Below are positions 53,415-64,000 of a stretch of DNA of 64,000 nucleotides, piece after piece. The position numbers and the translations under genes are program-made. Under the pieces are notes generated by a model. That model was not told where the DNA came from. It was given only the letters and a program-made list of their open reading frames with translations, and made no database searches. Source of the stretch: an uncultured Marinobacter sp. GTDB taxonomy: Bacteria; Pseudomonadota; Gammaproteobacteria; Pseudomonadales; Oleiphilaceae. Positions within the stretch are counted from its first letter, which is position 1. The number at the start of each line of letters is the position of its first letter. The stretch lies in NCBI RefSeq assembly GCF_947259545.1, contig NZ_CAMYMK010000008.1, forward strand, positions 620,001-684,000, written 5' to 3'.

Positions 53415-54116
53415 ACCCTCGTATTTTTCCTGGAGTTCAGCGACCTTCTGCTCCTGCTCTTCGACAAAATGCAGGGACATCTCAAAGCTTTGGCGGGTGA
53501 ACTCAAGAACTTTCTGGAACCCCTCGTCCGAGAGCGTCCGAGCATCGTCGTGGCGGCGGAAGATGTTGATGAATTCCCGCTCCCGCTCAAACTGTAAAGG
53601 CAGACGGCCGATGCCCCAGTCATTAAGAATCTGCCAGACTTCCGGGTTGTAGTTGCGGGTAGTGCGCAGAATGAAGGGAATCGGGTCGTTGCGGGCGATC
53701 AACGCGGCAAGCCGGAGAATCAGCTCGAATGACAGTGTCGCGGTGCCATTTTCCACGGCTTCCAGAACCGACTTGTCCTTGAGATTCAGCGCCTCGCTCA
53801 TTTCGGATAAGGTTAGCCCGGCGACTTCGCGTATGTCCCTGAGTGATTGTCCCGCCGTCAGCATCATCCGCAACTGATCCTGGGAATTAATCAACGCCTT
53901 GCCGACCCGCAGGGAGGTGTCGGTTGAGCGGGCCGCGAAGCGCAGAGCGGAGCCGGTCATGCCAGTGATACGGTTGACCAGGGATTTCTGATCGCGGGAT
54001 TCGGCTCCCTGCTCAAGCCCTTCCACCTCTTCCAGGGACTTCATGGCATGCATGGCGTCCATAAGCATGCCCTGGAGCATCTGTGCTTTCTTGCGATCGT
54101 CTTCTTTGGCGGTCAT
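53403..54116 (-). CDS. Helix-turn-helix (XRE-like) regulator with helical flanks
   Basis: A 237-residue protein with a central XRE-type HTH (about 85-145: [38 protein letters not shown]). The N-terminal helical region has [14 protein letters not shown] and the C-terminal FERERE...[10 protein letters not shown] is coiled-coil like. No specific function is recognised. It is downstream of prc on the minus strand and overlaps mtnA's end, so it may be part of the prc transcript (34-base gap). Confidence 0.8.
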   Translation of the reverse strand: MTAKEDDRKKAQMLQGMLMDAMHAMKSLEEVEGLEQGAESRDQKSLVNRITGMTGSALRFAARSTDTSLRVGKALINSQDQLRMMLTAGQSLRDIREVAGLTLSEMSEALNLKDKSVLEAVENGTATLSFELILRLAALIARNDPIPFILRTTRNYNPEVWQILNDWGIGRLPLQFEREREFINIFRRHDDARTLSDEGFQKVLEFTRQSFEMSLHFVEEQEQKVAELQEKYEGSAE

Positions 54117-54150
54117 TGGTAGCCTTGTTGGTCCGGCGTCAGGCGTTGTT

Positions 54151-56307
54151 TCAGCGAGCCTGTGCGGTGATTTGCCTGGGGTTCAGGATGGATGCCATGC
54201 GCTGATCCAGCTCAAGCATATCGGCCATGATGTGACCACCCTCGCGGATAATAAAATCGAGCTCTTCATCCGTGCTATTGAGATCGGCTGCCTGGACATC
54301 CTGCCAGTCATCAAGCTCTTCCAGCGTGTCGAACGGCTCTTCACCACGAAGTTCGCGGCGCGCATTGGCAATCGTCAAACGTGTGCGCTCAATTTGCGAT
54401 TGGTGCGCTTTGCGCTGATCGTGGTTCAGGCTTACCGACTCCAACTCCCGCTGCTCCTTCAGGAAATTAATTTCCTGCTGCAGCAGCCGGAATTCCGGGT
54501 TGGCCTCAAACCGTTCTTCATGGCGTTGGCGCAGTTCGTCGATCACGCCGCTGAAGTCGAAATAACGGGCATGGGGCACCGCTTCAATCTGATCCCAGGG
54601 CAGGGCGTGATCCAGGGCATCTTCGCCAATGCGGGTCTTGTCGACCCGGGAAGGAATTTCGATATCCGGAATAACGCCCTTATGTTGGGTGGAACCGCCG
54701 GATACCCGGTAGAACTTGGACTGGGTGATTTTCAGCTGGCCGTGGTTGAGCGGACGTACCGCCTGTACGGTGCCTTTGCCGAAGGTCTGGGAACCCACGA
54801 CCAGGCCGCGACCGTAATCCTGGATGGCACCGGCGAAAATTTCAGAGGCGGACGCGCTCATGCGGTTTACCAGCACTACCAGCGGGCCGTCGTAGGTTAC
54901 CGAAGGGTCGCCATCGGTGAGTACCTGCACATCGTTATTGGAATTACGTATCTGCACCGTTGGGCCCTGGTCTATGAACAGGCCCACCAGGTCGTTGGCT
55001 TCATGCAACGCACCGCCGCCGTTGTTGCGCAGGTCCATCACCACGCCGTCCACTCCGTCTGCCTTCAGTTCTTCAATCAGGTTGCGGACATCGCGGGTGG
55101 TGCTCTTGTAGTTGGGGTCACCCGCCTGCATGGCCTGGAAGTCGGCATAGAAGGTGGGAATGTTGATGACGCCAATCTGGTAGCTCTGGTCGCCCCGCTG
55201 AAGTTCGATGACGTCCTTGCTGGCGCTCTGCTCCTCCAGTTTGACCTTGTCGCGCTGGATGGCAATGGTCTTGGTGACGGTTTCGTCGGTAGCACTGGCG
55301 GGAATGACTTCCAGAGTCACCGTGGATTCCCGGGGACCGCGAATCAGGTCCACCACTTCGTCCAGGCGCCAGCCGATGACGTTAACCGGCTTTTCTTCAT
55401 CTTCCTGGGTCACTGAGACAATGCGATCCGCCGGCTGGAGCTGGCCCTGCTTGGCTGCGGGGCCGCCCGGAACCAGTCGCACCACCTTGGTGTATTCATT
55501 GTCGGCCTGGAGGACCGCGCCAATCCCCTCGAGGGACAGGCTCATGTTGATATTGAAGTTTTCTGAGGTACGAGGCGAAAAGTATGAGGTATGGGGGTCC
55601 CACATGCCGGTAAAGGCATTCATATAGGCCTGGAATGCGTCCTCACTGCGGGCCTGGTAGGCGCGCTTGAGCTGGCCTTCGTAGCGTTGGCGCAGGCTTT
55701 CTTCAATGGCTTCGTCATCGGAGCCGTTCAGCCGCTGCGCCAGGACCGCGTTCTTGACCCGTTTCACCCAGAGTTCATCGAGGGCTTCTTCGTTGGGTTC
55801 CCACCCTGTCTCTGAACGGTCCAGGAGAATGGTTTCCTCGGTATCGAAATTCAGGTTTTCTATGCCCTGGTCAATGAGTGAGAGGGCAAAGTTGAGGCGT
55901 TCGATCATCCGTTGCTGGACGAGGTTGTAGATGTCAAAGCCGGGTTGCAGTTGCCCGGTTTTAAGGGCAGAGCCGAGCCCCGTGCGAATCGCCGAGAATT
56001 TCTGGATGTCTGCCTGGGTGAGATAGATCCGCTGGCCATCCAGGTAGTCCAGGTAGGCATCGAAGACGTCACCGGAGAGCGAGTCATTGATGCCGAGATT
56101 CCGGAAATGGGTGAACTGAAGCTGGCGGGCAATCAGTATATTGGCGCGCGCCTGCTCTACCGTGGGAGTGACAGGTTGGTACTGTGCGTCCCGATCGATA
56201 GCGCCAGAGACTGAAAACGGCATGGCCAGCATCAGAGCGAGAGTGATGCCTTTGGCCAGCGGCCGGGCTTGCATGTTTCTGGTGATCAATCGTTGCGCAA
56301 TGCTCAT
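54151..56307 (-). CDS. prc: Tail-specific periplasmic protease (Prc/Tsp)
   Basis: A 718-residue S41 protease that degrades periplasmic proteins from their C-termini. Signal peptide about 1-36 (ALMLAMPFSVSGA). The PDZ domain (about 245-325, SLEGIGAVLQADNEY, VPGGPAAKQGQL) precedes the protease core with MDLRNNGGGALHEA, the catalytic Ser in NRMSASASEIFAGAI and the Lys in GSQTFGKGTVQ. The long helical C-terminal part (DUF3340-like) is as in E. coli Prc (682 residues). Confidence 0.95.
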   Translation of the reverse strand: MSIAQRLITRNMQARPLAKGITLALMLAMPFSVSGAIDRDAQYQPVTPTVEQARANILIARQLQFTHFRNLGINDSLSGDVFDAYLDYLDGQRIYLTQADIQKFSAIRTGLGSALKTGQLQPGFDIYNLVQQRMIERLNFALSLIDQGIENLNFDTEETILLDRSETGWEPNEEALDELWVKRVKNAVLAQRLNGSDDEAIEESLRQRYEGQLKRAYQARSEDAFQAYMNAFTGMWDPHTSYFSPRTSENFNINMSLSLEGIGAVLQADNEYTKVVRLVPGGPAAKQGQLQPADRIVSVTQEDEEKPVNVIGWRLDEVVDLIRGPRESTVTLEVIPASATDETVTKTIAIQRDKVKLEEQSASKDVIELQRGDQSYQIGVINIPTFYADFQAMQAGDPNYKSTTRDVRNLIEELKADGVDGVVMDLRNNGGGALHEANDLVGLFIDQGPTVQIRNSNNDVQVLTDGDPSVTYDGPLVVLVNRMSASASEIFAGAIQDYGRGLVVGSQTFGKGTVQAVRPLNHGQLKITQSKFYRVSGGSTQHKGVIPDIEIPSRVDKTRIGEDALDHALPWDQIEAVPHARYFDFSGVIDELRQRHEERFEANPEFRLLQQEINFLKEQRELESVSLNHDQRKAHQSQIERTRLTIANARRELRGEEPFDTLEELDDWQDVQAADLNSTDEELDFIIREGGHIMADMLELDQRMASILNPRQITAQAR

Positions 56308-56533
56308 AAACGTTTTACCTGACGGTGCATGGCAATACAGATATGCCTGGCGGGTAAGCTGCGTGGGTAGGTCCCCATGAAACAGATACGCCTGACCGGT
56401 ATCGCCGGATTTGGCTTATAGATTTATTGTAGGCAAGCGTCATAGTGGTTGCCATAGCCCCGACGTATCGGTTCGTGACAATCTGTCCATAATGTGGGCA
56501 GGTTTGTAGTCGGATCAGGAGAACGCAGGGAGG

Positions 56534-56557
56534 GGCGGGGGCCGTATAGCCCCCGCC
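56534..56557 (-). terminator. GC-rich hairpin after the FadB-like gene
   Basis: GGCGGGGGC (56534-56542) and GCCCCCGCC (56549-56557) form a perfect 9-base stem with a 6-base loop, 10 bases after the minus-strand stop at 56567. There is no long T-run, so efficiency is uncertain. Confidence 0.6.
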
Positions 56558-56566
56558 TTGCACCGG

Positions 56567-58717
56567 TTACGAGAACTGGGCGTTGGTTTCGGCTTTCTCC
56601 AGCAGCAGTGCCGGAGGAGCAAAGCGGTCACCGTACTGGTCCGCCAGTTCTCTGGCCCGTTCAGCAAAGGCTCTCACACCATACTGGTTGATGAACTGGA
56701 TGGCGCCACCAGTCCAGGGCGCGTATCCGATACCGAAGATACTGCCGATGTTGGCGTCTTCCACGGTTTTGAGTACACCTTCTTCCAGACAGCGGACCGT
56801 TTCGATGGCCTGAATGAACAGAATGCGATCCTTCAGGTCCTGGAGCTTCACGGCACTGGCCTTTTCGGAATCCACAAACAGGTTTTCCAGTTCCGGCCAA
56901 AGATATTTCTTACCGTTGGCGGGGTACTCGTAGAACCCGGCCCCGGCGGCCTTGCCCTTGCGATTGTGGGTTTCCACCATTTGATCAATCACCGCCTCTG
57001 CCGGGTGGGGCTGCCAGGTACCACCGGCTGCCTCGGTGTCCTTCTTGCTCTGGGCGCGGATATGTTGCATCAGGGTCAGGCTGACTTCATCGGAGATGGC
57101 CAGGGGCCCGACTGGCATACCGGACAGAACGCCCGCATTCTCGATGCTGGAAGGGTGTATCCCTTCGCCCAGCATGGAAATTCCCTCGTTTACGAAGGTG
57201 CCGAATACCCGAGAGGTGAAGAAGCCCCGGCTGTCATTGACCACGATGGGGATTTTGCCAATCTGCTGGACGTAATCGAATGCTCTCGCCAGGGTATCAT
57301 CCGAGGTTTTCTCGCCAACAATGATTTCAACCAGCTGCATCTTGTCCACGGGAGAGAAGAAGTGCAGACCGATGAAGTTATCCGGCTTGGCGGAAGCCTC
57401 GGCCAACTGCGTAATCGGGATAGTCGAGGTGTTGGAGGCAAAGATACCGTTGTCCACCAGTTTGGGTTCCGCCTCCTGGGTGACCTTGGCTTTCAGGGAG
57501 CTGTCTTCAAAGACGGCTTCGATCACCAGATCGCAACCTTCCAGGTCGTCGGCAGAATCCGTGGCCTTGATACGGCCCAGTACTTCGGCTTTCTGCTCTT
57601 CGGTCATGCGGCCCCGGCTGACTTTCTTGGCCAGCAGTTTTTCGGAGTAGCTTTTGCCTTTCTCGGCGTTTTCCACCGATACATCCTTGAGGACAACCTC
57701 AACCCCGCGGGTTGCGGTGGAGTAGGCGATGCCAGCGCCCATCATGCCGGCACCCAGAACGCCCACCTTCTTGAAGGTTTCCTTTTCGACGCCCTCAGGT
57801 CGGCTGCCACCAGCGTTGATGGCGTTGAGCTGGAACCAGAAGGTGCCGGTCATGTTCTTGGCCACCTGGCCAATAACCAGCTCGGCGAAATAACGGGTTT
57901 CAATCAGGCTGCCGTTGTCGAAATCTACCTGAGCGCCTTCCACGGCGGCGGAGAGAATGCGCTCCGGTGCCGGGTAGCAGCCCTTGGTCTTCTGCTTGAG
58001 CATGGCCGGTGCAATCGCCAGCTTCTGTGCCATGGCCGGGTGATGGGGCGCACCGCCGGGCAGTTTGAAGCCTTTCTGATCCCACGGTTGCTGACATTTG
58101 GGGTTGGCTTCGATGAAGGCGCGGGCCTTGGTCATCATGTCTTCTGGTGATGACGCCAGCTCATTGACGATGCCGGCTTTCAGGGCGGCCTTGGGTTTGA
58201 CCTTTTTGCCTTCCATCAGGAACGGGAACGCGGCCTCCAGGCCGATCATCCGGGGCAGACGCTGGGTGCCGCCACCGCCGGGCAGCAGGCCCAGAGTGAC
58301 TTCGGGCAGGCCCAGCTGGATGCTGTCGTTGTCCAGCACAATGCGGTGATGGCAGGCGAGGGCAATCTCCAGACCGCCACCAAGCGCAGAGCCGTTAATG
58401 GCAGCAACAACCGGTTTGCCACAGGTTTCCAGCGCCCGCATTTCGGCTTTCAGGCCGTTAACCATATCTTCGAAAGCCTGCGCATCGTCGCGGGTGACTT
58501 TGTGCAGTTCTTTCAGGTCACCACCGGCGAAGAAGGTTTTCTTGGCGGATGTAACGATAATGCCGCGGATGTTGTCGAGGTCTTCTTTGATCTTTGCAAC
58601 GGTCTCGGTCAGCCCCTGGCGGAAGTCCGCATTCATGGTGTTGGCGGACTGGCCCGGCATATCAATGGTCAGGGTCAGAATCTGGTCTGAACCCAGTTCG
58701 TATCGGATGGCGCTCAT
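56567..58717 (-). CDS. FadB/FadJ-like bifunctional enoyl-CoA hydratase/3-hydroxyacyl-CoA dehydrogenase
   Basis: A 716-residue beta-oxidation alpha subunit. The N-terminal crotonase domain has [32 protein letters not shown] and [21 protein letters not shown]. The dehydrogenase part has the Rossmann loop [29 protein letters not shown] and catalytic [17 protein letters not shown]. Substrate range probably medium/long chain. It lies 33 bases downstream of a thiolase, so the pair encode a multienzyme complex; the order thiolase-then-alpha is the reverse of E. coli fadBA. Confidence 0.93.
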   Translation of the reverse strand: MSAIRYELGSDQILTLTIDMPGQSANTMNADFRQGLTETVAKIKEDLDNIRGIIVTSAKKTFFAGGDLKELHKVTRDDAQAFEDMVNGLKAEMRALETCGKPVVAAINGSALGGGLEIALACHHRIVLDNDSIQLGLPEVTLGLLPGGGGTQRLPRMIGLEAAFPFLMEGKKVKPKAALKAGIVNELASSPEDMMTKARAFIEANPKCQQPWDQKGFKLPGGAPHHPAMAQKLAIAPAMLKQKTKGCYPAPERILSAAVEGAQVDFDNGSLIETRYFAELVIGQVAKNMTGTFWFQLNAINAGGSRPEGVEKETFKKVGVLGAGMMGAGIAYSTATRGVEVVLKDVSVENAEKGKSYSEKLLAKKVSRGRMTEEQKAEVLGRIKATDSADDLEGCDLVIEAVFEDSSLKAKVTQEAEPKLVDNGIFASNTSTIPITQLAEASAKPDNFIGLHFFSPVDKMQLVEIIVGEKTSDDTLARAFDYVQQIGKIPIVVNDSRGFFTSRVFGTFVNEGISMLGEGIHPSSIENAGVLSGMPVGPLAISDEVSLTLMQHIRAQSKKDTEAAGGTWQPHPAEAVIDQMVETHNRKGKAAGAGFYEYPANGKKYLWPELENLFVDSEKASAVKLQDLKDRILFIQAIETVRCLEEGVLKTVEDANIGSIFGIGYAPWTGGAIQFINQYGVRAFAERARELADQYGDRFAPPALLLEKAETNAQFS

Positions 58718-58750
58718 AATTCGGTTCTCCTGTCAGAAAAAGTGTCGGGC

Positions 58751-59959
58751 TCAGATGCGTTCGATGATGGTGGCAATACCCATGCCGCCGCCCACGCACA
58801 GGGTGGCGAGACCGAAGCGCAGTTCACGGCGTTCCAGCTCATCGAGCAGCGTGCCCAGAATCATGGCGCCGGTGGCACCCAGCGGGTGGCCCATGGCGAT
58901 GGCTCCGCCGTTGACGTTCACTTTTTCATCCGGAACAGACAGTTCTTTCTGGAAACGCATAACCACGGAGGCAAACGCTTCGTTCACTTCAAACAGGTCA
59001 ATCTGATCGACCGTCATACCAGCCTTTTCCAGGGCCTTGCGAGTAGCAGGAGCAGGACCGGTAAGCATGATGGTGGGGTCGGTGCTGGTCACCGCGGTTG
59101 CCACGATGCGTGCCCGGGGTTTGAGTCCCAGGGCCTTGCCCTTGGCTTCGCTGCCAATCAGCATGGCGGTGGCGCCGTCCACAATGCCGGAGGAGTTGCC
59201 GGCGTGATGTACGTGGTTAATCTTTTCCACGTAATGGTACTTTTCCCGTGCGACGCCATCGAAGCCCATCTCGCCCATCATCTGGAAAGAAGGTTTCAGT
59301 CCTGCCAGTGATTCCACTGTGGTGTTGGCGCGGACCTGTTCATCGCGGTCCAGGATGATGACACCGTTCTGGTCTGTAACGGGAACGATGGATTTGACGA
59401 AATGGCCCTTTTCCCAGGCATTGGCCGCTTTTTGTTGGGATTTCACCGCAAAACGATCCACGTCCTCACGACTGAAACCTTCGATCGTTGCGATAAGATC
59501 GGCGCCAATACCCTGGGGCATGAAGCCGGTGTGCAGGTTGGTGGCGGGGTCCGTTGCCCAGGCGCCGCCGTCAGAACCCATGGGCACGCGGGACATGGCC
59601 TCCACGCCGCCGGCCACGACCATATCTTCCCAACCAGAGCGCACTTTCATGGCTGCCAGGTTGACGGCTTCCAGGCCGGAAGCGCAAAAACGGTTGAGGG
59701 TAACGCCAGCCACTTTTTCATCCCAGTCGGCTGCCAGAGCCGCTGTTTTGGCGATGTCCGCCCCCTGATCGCCAACGGCAGTGACACACCCCATCACGAT
59801 ATCGTCTACCTGGGCGGTATCCAGGCTGTTTCTTTCCTGCAGTGCGTTGAGAACGGTGGTCAGCAGCGTGATGGGTTTGACGCTGTGTAGGGAACCGTCT
59901 TTCTTGCCGCGCCCCCGAGGGGTGCGTACTGCATCGAAGATATACGCTTCGGTGGTCAT
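58751..59959 (-). CDS. Acetyl-CoA C-acyltransferase (thiolase), FadA/AtoB-like
   Basis: A 402-residue thiolase. ATG 59959 ([18 protein letters not shown]) follows GAGGAATAGAA; the longer frame to 60085 is not favoured. Catalytic Cys in [16 protein letters not shown], His in [19 protein letters not shown] and the second Cys in [15 protein letters not shown]. It works with the FadB-like gene downstream on 3-ketoacyl-CoA. Together with the fatty acyl reductase at 37536 it fits a lipid-using organism. Confidence 0.93.
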   Translation of the reverse strand: MTTEAYIFDAVRTPRGRGKKDGSLHSVKPITLLTTVLNALQERNSLDTAQVDDIVMGCVTAVGDQGADIAKTAALAADWDEKVAGVTLNRFCASGLEAVNLAAMKVRSGWEDMVVAGGVEAMSRVPMGSDGGAWATDPATNLHTGFMPQGIGADLIATIEGFSREDVDRFAVKSQQKAANAWEKGHFVKSIVPVTDQNGVIILDRDEQVRANTTVESLAGLKPSFQMMGEMGFDGVAREKYHYVEKINHVHHAGNSSGIVDGATAMLIGSEAKGKALGLKPRARIVATAVTSTDPTIMLTGPAPATRKALEKAGMTVDQIDLFEVNEAFASVVMRFQKELSVPDEKVNVNGGAIAMGHPLGATGAMILGTLLDELERRELRFGLATLCVGGGMGIATIIERI

Positions 59960-60146
59960 TTCTATTCCTCTGGTGGTTATTGTTCCAGGACAATTGTCCG
60001 ATGTAGTAACCATAGCGGGTTGCAGGCATCCCGGGTAATGACGCCGGCTGCCAATCGCATTGGCGAAAGTGCTCACAGCTTCCATGACAAGGGGGCCGGG
60101 GGGATCTATGGTTTAAACACTGGCATGGGTAAACAGGAGGGTGAGG

Positions 60147-60413
60147 ATGTCCCTTAGAGACGGAATCAATAATTTCTATGAACGGCTGGTGGAAGATGCG
60201 ATCGACGCCACCCGACAGGACTCCGATACCACCGACTTCCTGACCGATGTGATGTGCGTTGCCCTGAACCGTTTGCCAACACGCTACTACCGTCATTCCA
60301 TCGATATGATGTTTTATCTGGGAGATGACGAGCTAAAGGGTATGAAGCAAAAATCCCTGGCCGCCGTTAAGGAGGCCAGGGATTTCGTGGAGAGCCATCA
60401 GCGAGATCAATAG
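60147..60413 (+). CDS. ComFB-like late competence protein
   Basis: An 88-residue helical protein resembling the ComFB family. ATG 60147 lies six bases after AGGAGG; the GTG at 60141 is too close to it. Recognisable pattern: NNFYERLVEDAIDA, then DVMCVALNRLPTRYYRH (family 'LN.LPPRY' element). ComFB is linked to competence in Bacillus and to second-messenger binding in cyanobacteria; the role here is unknown. Confidence 0.8.
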   Translation: MSLRDGINNFYERLVEDAIDATRQDSDTTDFLTDVMCVALNRLPTRYYRHSIDMMFYLGDDELKGMKQKSLAAVKEARDFVESHQRDQ

Positions 60414-60436
60414 CCATCAGCGGGATCAATAGCCCA

Positions 60437-62908
60437 TCAGCCGGCCAGCGCTCCAATCGCCTGGTTCAGGCGGGCCGCCAATTGACTGTCAAGCGCGTCC
60501 TGGGGTTGCTGTGTGCACCAGTTCGCCACCAGCGACTCCAGTTGCCGATTCTTGTCGATATCCGTATCACCGGAATTCCCCATGCCATCAGCCAGACGCT
60601 GGACCTGAATTTCCATTCGTCGCCCCTGATCCGAGTCCGGAGAGGGAGAGCCAGTAAGAATCTCGGCACGAATCACCAGTTCCCTCGCATCCATGGCGTC
60701 GGAATCGCTGGCGAGCGAGGGCCATGAATCCGGAAGTTCAGCGGTGTCCAGATTTCCGTTAAGCCGGGCCTGCACATGGGCCTGCCAGGATTGCACTTCG
60801 CCCCTTACTTTCAGGGTGTCCAGCATCTGGGTCAATCGGCGTTTTTCCTGCGCTACACGTTCCCGGACCTGCGGTGAAACGGCATTCTGTGCGAGGGTTT
60901 TGAGGTTGCCCAGGGCGTTTTCAATGACGCTGCTATCGGACTCATCGCTGTCCAGGGCCTGGCTTTCGGCAAGCACAGCTTCCGCTCGTTCGTCCGCTTC
61001 CCGGGTGGCTTCCTGCTGTTCAGACTTCCGGGCATCACGACGTGCGAAGATTTCGTCACAGGCTTTGCGGAAAGCCTGCCACAGTTTACGGTCTTCCCGG
61101 TGTCTGGTGATGCCGATTTGCTTCCACTCGGTTTGCAGTGCCTTGGCCAGATTCATCGCTTCGGTGAGGGGTTCGTGGTCCACCAGGGCATTGGCGCGGT
61201 CGACGATGTCCTGCTTCAGTGCCTCGTTTTTCTGACGTTCAGCGTCCAGGGGAGATTCCAGCTGCTTCAGCAGGCCATCAAAGCGTTTCTGAACCGGTCG
61301 ATTATCACGAAACTCAATGGGCCACGCTGCTTTCCACTCCTGACGTGCGGTTTGGTGAATGCGTTCGGCCGACTTCCAGTCGATGGTGGACCAGTCAGCG
61401 TTGTTGAGGAAGGTTTCCAGTTCCTCACAGATCGCCTTTCGTTTCTCCAGATTGGCCTGTTTGAGGCCGGATTTTGCGGAGAAATAGGCTTTGCAGGGTT
61501 CATAAGCCTTGTCCGAAGCAGCCTTGAAGCGGCTCCAGAGTGCACGGTCAGACGAGCCGCCCAGTTCCCGCCATTCATTTTGCAGTTCGTGGATGCGCTC
61601 GGCCTTGGCCTCGGGCTCCATCGGCTGGGTCGCCAGGTATTCCATCTGTTCGCACAGGGCTATCTGTTTCGGTTCGGTCGCAAAGCCCTGCCAGTCTGTC
61701 AGCTCCCTGAGTTGCCCGCCCAATAACTGCATGCGCGACTGGAACGGTTTGCCGTGCCGGTGATCCAGATCCTTGAGTTGATGTTGGGCATGTTTGAACA
61801 GCTGCCTGGATTCTTTGAGCTGCTTGGCTTCTAGCGCGGCGTCCAGTTTTTCCAGGGTGGCTCTCAGGGCCTCGGCGTGTTGCTTCTGTTCCTTGCTGTC
61901 ACGTTGTGGCTGCGTGTTTGGTCTCGCGGTGCCGGCTACCTTGTGCGCTGCTACCAGCTGCGATGGCCGGCTGAACTCTTCCGGCCAGTCGATGGTCTTG
62001 ATCAGTTCCCGTGCAGAATTTTGCCGGGTCTCATCCCCAGGCTGGGCTTCTGCGATGGAAGTCAGTTCATCCTTGTGCTGAGCAAGTCGCTTCAGTGCTG
62101 CAATGTAATTACGCAGCGGCTGCATCCGGTTTTCGTAGGTTTTCTGTTCGTGTTTTTCTACCGGCGTTTCCCTGGTGGCTTCCAGCCAGCGGTTTTCCTG
62201 GGTCTTCTGCAGCGCATCCAGTGATGCCAGGGAGGGGATCTGCTCTGGCGACTGTTGTCGGAGCTCATCCAGTGTCGTTTGCAGCAACTCGAGCGTTTCC
62301 GAACGTTGCTTTTGCTGTTCCTGCTGCCGGATCGCCTGTTCAGCTTCGGATTTCAGCTGTTCCACTCGCTCCCGGCAGCGGCGAACCGATTCAAGGAATT
62401 CCGTGGTTTGCTCCGCTGAAGCATCCTTCTCCACCTCCGACCACTGTTTCAGCAGGGTGTCCAGGCGCGCCTCATAGAGCTTGGTGTCCTCGCTGCGGGC
62501 CTGCTCTCCAGCCTGGAGGACCAGAGCCTGTATCCGTTCCCGGGTTTTCTGTTGTTGCTCTTCCCTGCTACGGATGTCCTGCAAGGTCTGGCGGACCAGT
62601 TGATACACTGTTTTGTCACGGCCTTTGGCTTCCTTTTGTACCCGCTGTAGGCGGGATTTGTCCGTGAGCTGTCCGGCTGCTTCGCTTCGGATGTCAGCCG
62701 TTAATCCGCTGATGGCCAGCTTTTCCAGCTGCTCACCAGTGGGGGTGTTGGCCAACTGCTGCAGTTGCTCCGCGCGCTGTTCTTTTCTCAGGTCCACTTC
62801 CGGGGTGTCTGCCTTGGGTGAGGGGACGGCTTTTGCCGTGCCCGGTGTCGCTCCCGATTTGCCGGTGGATTTGCGGTTCTTGAACAGTTTCTGGATGAAT
62901 GCAGCCAT
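60437..62908 (-). CDS. Large DUF349 coiled-coil protein
   Basis: An 823-residue, highly charged helical protein with several DUF349 repeats (FKAASDKAYEPCKAYFSA, FRKACDEIFARRDARKSEQ). ATG 62908 (MAAFIQKLFKNRKST) is chosen with AAGGAT upstream. Long coiled coils extend through about 90-260. The function of DUF349 proteins is not established; YejM-adjacent and cell-division links have been suggested for some. No membrane segment is seen. Confidence 0.82.
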   Translation of the reverse strand: MAAFIQKLFKNRKSTGKSGATPGTAKAVPSPKADTPEVDLRKEQRAEQLQQLANTPTGEQLEKLAISGLTADIRSEAAGQLTDKSRLQRVQKEAKGRDKTVYQLVRQTLQDIRSREEQQQKTRERIQALVLQAGEQARSEDTKLYEARLDTLLKQWSEVEKDASAEQTTEFLESVRRCRERVEQLKSEAEQAIRQQEQQKQRSETLELLQTTLDELRQQSPEQIPSLASLDALQKTQENRWLEATRETPVEKHEQKTYENRMQPLRNYIAALKRLAQHKDELTSIAEAQPGDETRQNSARELIKTIDWPEEFSRPSQLVAAHKVAGTARPNTQPQRDSKEQKQHAEALRATLEKLDAALEAKQLKESRQLFKHAQHQLKDLDHRHGKPFQSRMQLLGGQLRELTDWQGFATEPKQIALCEQMEYLATQPMEPEAKAERIHELQNEWRELGGSSDRALWSRFKAASDKAYEPCKAYFSAKSGLKQANLEKRKAICEELETFLNNADWSTIDWKSAERIHQTARQEWKAAWPIEFRDNRPVQKRFDGLLKQLESPLDAERQKNEALKQDIVDRANALVDHEPLTEAMNLAKALQTEWKQIGITRHREDRKLWQAFRKACDEIFARRDARKSEQQEATREADERAEAVLAESQALDSDESDSSVIENALGNLKTLAQNAVSPQVRERVAQEKRRLTQMLDTLKVRGEVQSWQAHVQARLNGNLDTAELPDSWPSLASDSDAMDARELVIRAEILTGSPSPDSDQGRRMEIQVQRLADGMGNSGDTDIDKNRQLESLVANWCTQQPQDALDSQLAARLNQAIGALAG

Positions 62909-63083
62909 CAGGGTATCCTTGAATATTGAAACCAGTTCCCGGTGTGGGGCACAGTGTGCCGGCACCGACCATCGGCATCCCAACAGGGGAGCCGGAGAAG
63001 TCAGCGGACTACGGGATATCGCAGTCGCTTTGGTAAAGTGGGGCTAGTCTAGCGTTTTGTTCGTGTTTGCGGGAAGGGTCAGA

Positions 63084-63569
63084 ATGGCAAAACAGGAAAA
63101 TCCGGACGATCAGGAATACAAAGCCCGCTCGGCTGCGTTGCGCCTCTTGGCCCGGCGAGAGCACAGCAGGCAGGAGCTCAGCCTGAAGCTGCGGCAGCGG
63201 AAGATCGAAAACGGGCTCATAGAGCAAGTGCTGGATGACTATGAGGCGGAGGGTTGGCTGGATGACGACCGTTTTGCCGATGTCTATGCCCGTCAACGTA
63301 TGGACCTGGGCTACGGTCCGTTGCGTATTCTTGCGGAGCTTCAGCAACGGGGTGTCCATCGCACTCCGGCCTGCGTTGATGAAAAGGATGATAGCGACTG
63401 GTCGGAGATCGCTATTCGGATGCGGTTGAAGCGGTTTGGAGGTCTCGATATCAGTGAAGACTGGGAGGAGAAAGCACGGCAGGCCAGATTCCTGACTCGC
63501 CGAGGGTTCGCCGCCAGTCATGTCGAGGCGGCGCTTGATTATGTCGCTCCGGAAGGGGAGTCGTACTGA
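63084..63569 (+). CDS. recX: Regulatory protein RecX
   Basis: A 161-residue RecA modulator. ATG 63084 (MAKQENPDDQEYKARS) follows GGGAAGGG. Family features include ALRLLARREHSRQELSLKL, VLDDYEAEGWLDDDRFADVY, QRMDLGYGPLRILAELQQRGV and a final FLTRRGFAASHV. It is not beside recA, which is outside the window. The arrangement with mltF is convergent, 11 bases apart. Confidence 0.9.
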   Translation: MAKQENPDDQEYKARSAALRLLARREHSRQELSLKLRQRKIENGLIEQVLDDYEAEGWLDDDRFADVYARQRMDLGYGPLRILAELQQRGVHRTPACVDEKDDSDWSEIAIRMRLKRFGGLDISEDWEEKARQARFLTRRGFAASHVEAALDYVAPEGESY

Positions 63570-63580
63570 TGGCCCGGCTG

Positions 63581-64000
<420 letters not shown>

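Noticed and set aside
54043..55416. A 457-codon plus-strand frame
   Set aside because: Antisense to prc, which has all protease motifs. The frame shows no signal of its own.
56558..58150. A 530-codon plus-strand frame
   Set aside because: Antisense to the FadB-like gene with intact crotonase and dehydrogenase motifs; composition is that of a shadow frame.

Overview
The window looks like chromosome from a marine gammaproteobacterium of the Marinobacter type. The strongest marker is a 661-residue two-domain fatty acyl reductase (37536-39521) of the kind known from wax-ester-forming Marinobacter. The core gene orders also fit: rnt-pyrC-motY, and mtaD-ubiG-mupP-yciK with mtnA divergent, both as in pseudomonads and relatives. 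No search was run, so the genus is an inference.

The window splits at a tRNA-Arg(CCT) gene (31723-31799, minus strand). Everything left of its 3' end (1-31722) looks like accessory DNA. Positions 1-8509 hold heavy-metal RND efflux genes: a partial CzcA/CusA-type pump gene, a PII-like gene, then an outer-membrane factor, membrane fusion protein and second pump. Positions 8597-13461 hold a two-component system with a small exported-protein gene lying antisense between kinase and regulator, then a minus-strand cluster of a CcdA-like membrane protein, a DUF411 protein and two small exported proteins, probably for copper or silver stress. Positions 13661-17043 are a mobile-element cassette (glycine-zipper zinc-ribbon protein, DUF932 protein, YqaJ-like exonuclease, Gp3-like protein) whose later genes are separated by strong terminators. 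Positions 17314-20894 encode a predicted ABC-three-component (ABC-3C) conflict system: DUF4297-like nuclease, middle component and DUF3732 ATPase with zinc hook, followed by an unrecognised small gene. At 21662-23466 an IS3-family (IS2-group) element has cut a small membrane-protein gene cleanly in two. Positions 23529-31529 resemble a small integrative or satellite element: a repeat/TM/SH3b protein, an orphan gene, AlpA regulators (one a tandem fusion), a YfjJ/Gp2-like protein with an HUH motif, two DNA-binding-like proteins and a P4-type integrase beside the tRNA. No second copy of the tRNA 3' end was found by eye, so the left border may lie outside the window.

Right of the tRNA (31819-64000) is ordinary core genome: MBL hydrolase, two sugar-transferase-like genes, an M16 peptidase, fatty acyl reductase, rnt, pyrC, motY, a deacetylase-family protein, a Pat-type acyl-CoA synthetase/acetyltransferase, rdgC, DUF2788, yaaA, a glutaredoxin-like gene, yciK, mupP, ubiG, mtaD, mtnA, an HTH protein, the Prc protease, a beta-oxidation thiolase/FadB-like pair, a ComFB-like protein, a large DUF349 protein, recX and the 3' part of mltF. 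The most notable items are the ABC-3C system, the 12-residue-repeat SH3b protein whose expected start codon reads ATC, the reconstructable IS insertion, the fused AlpA regulator and the paired palindromes upstream of the fatty acyl reductase.
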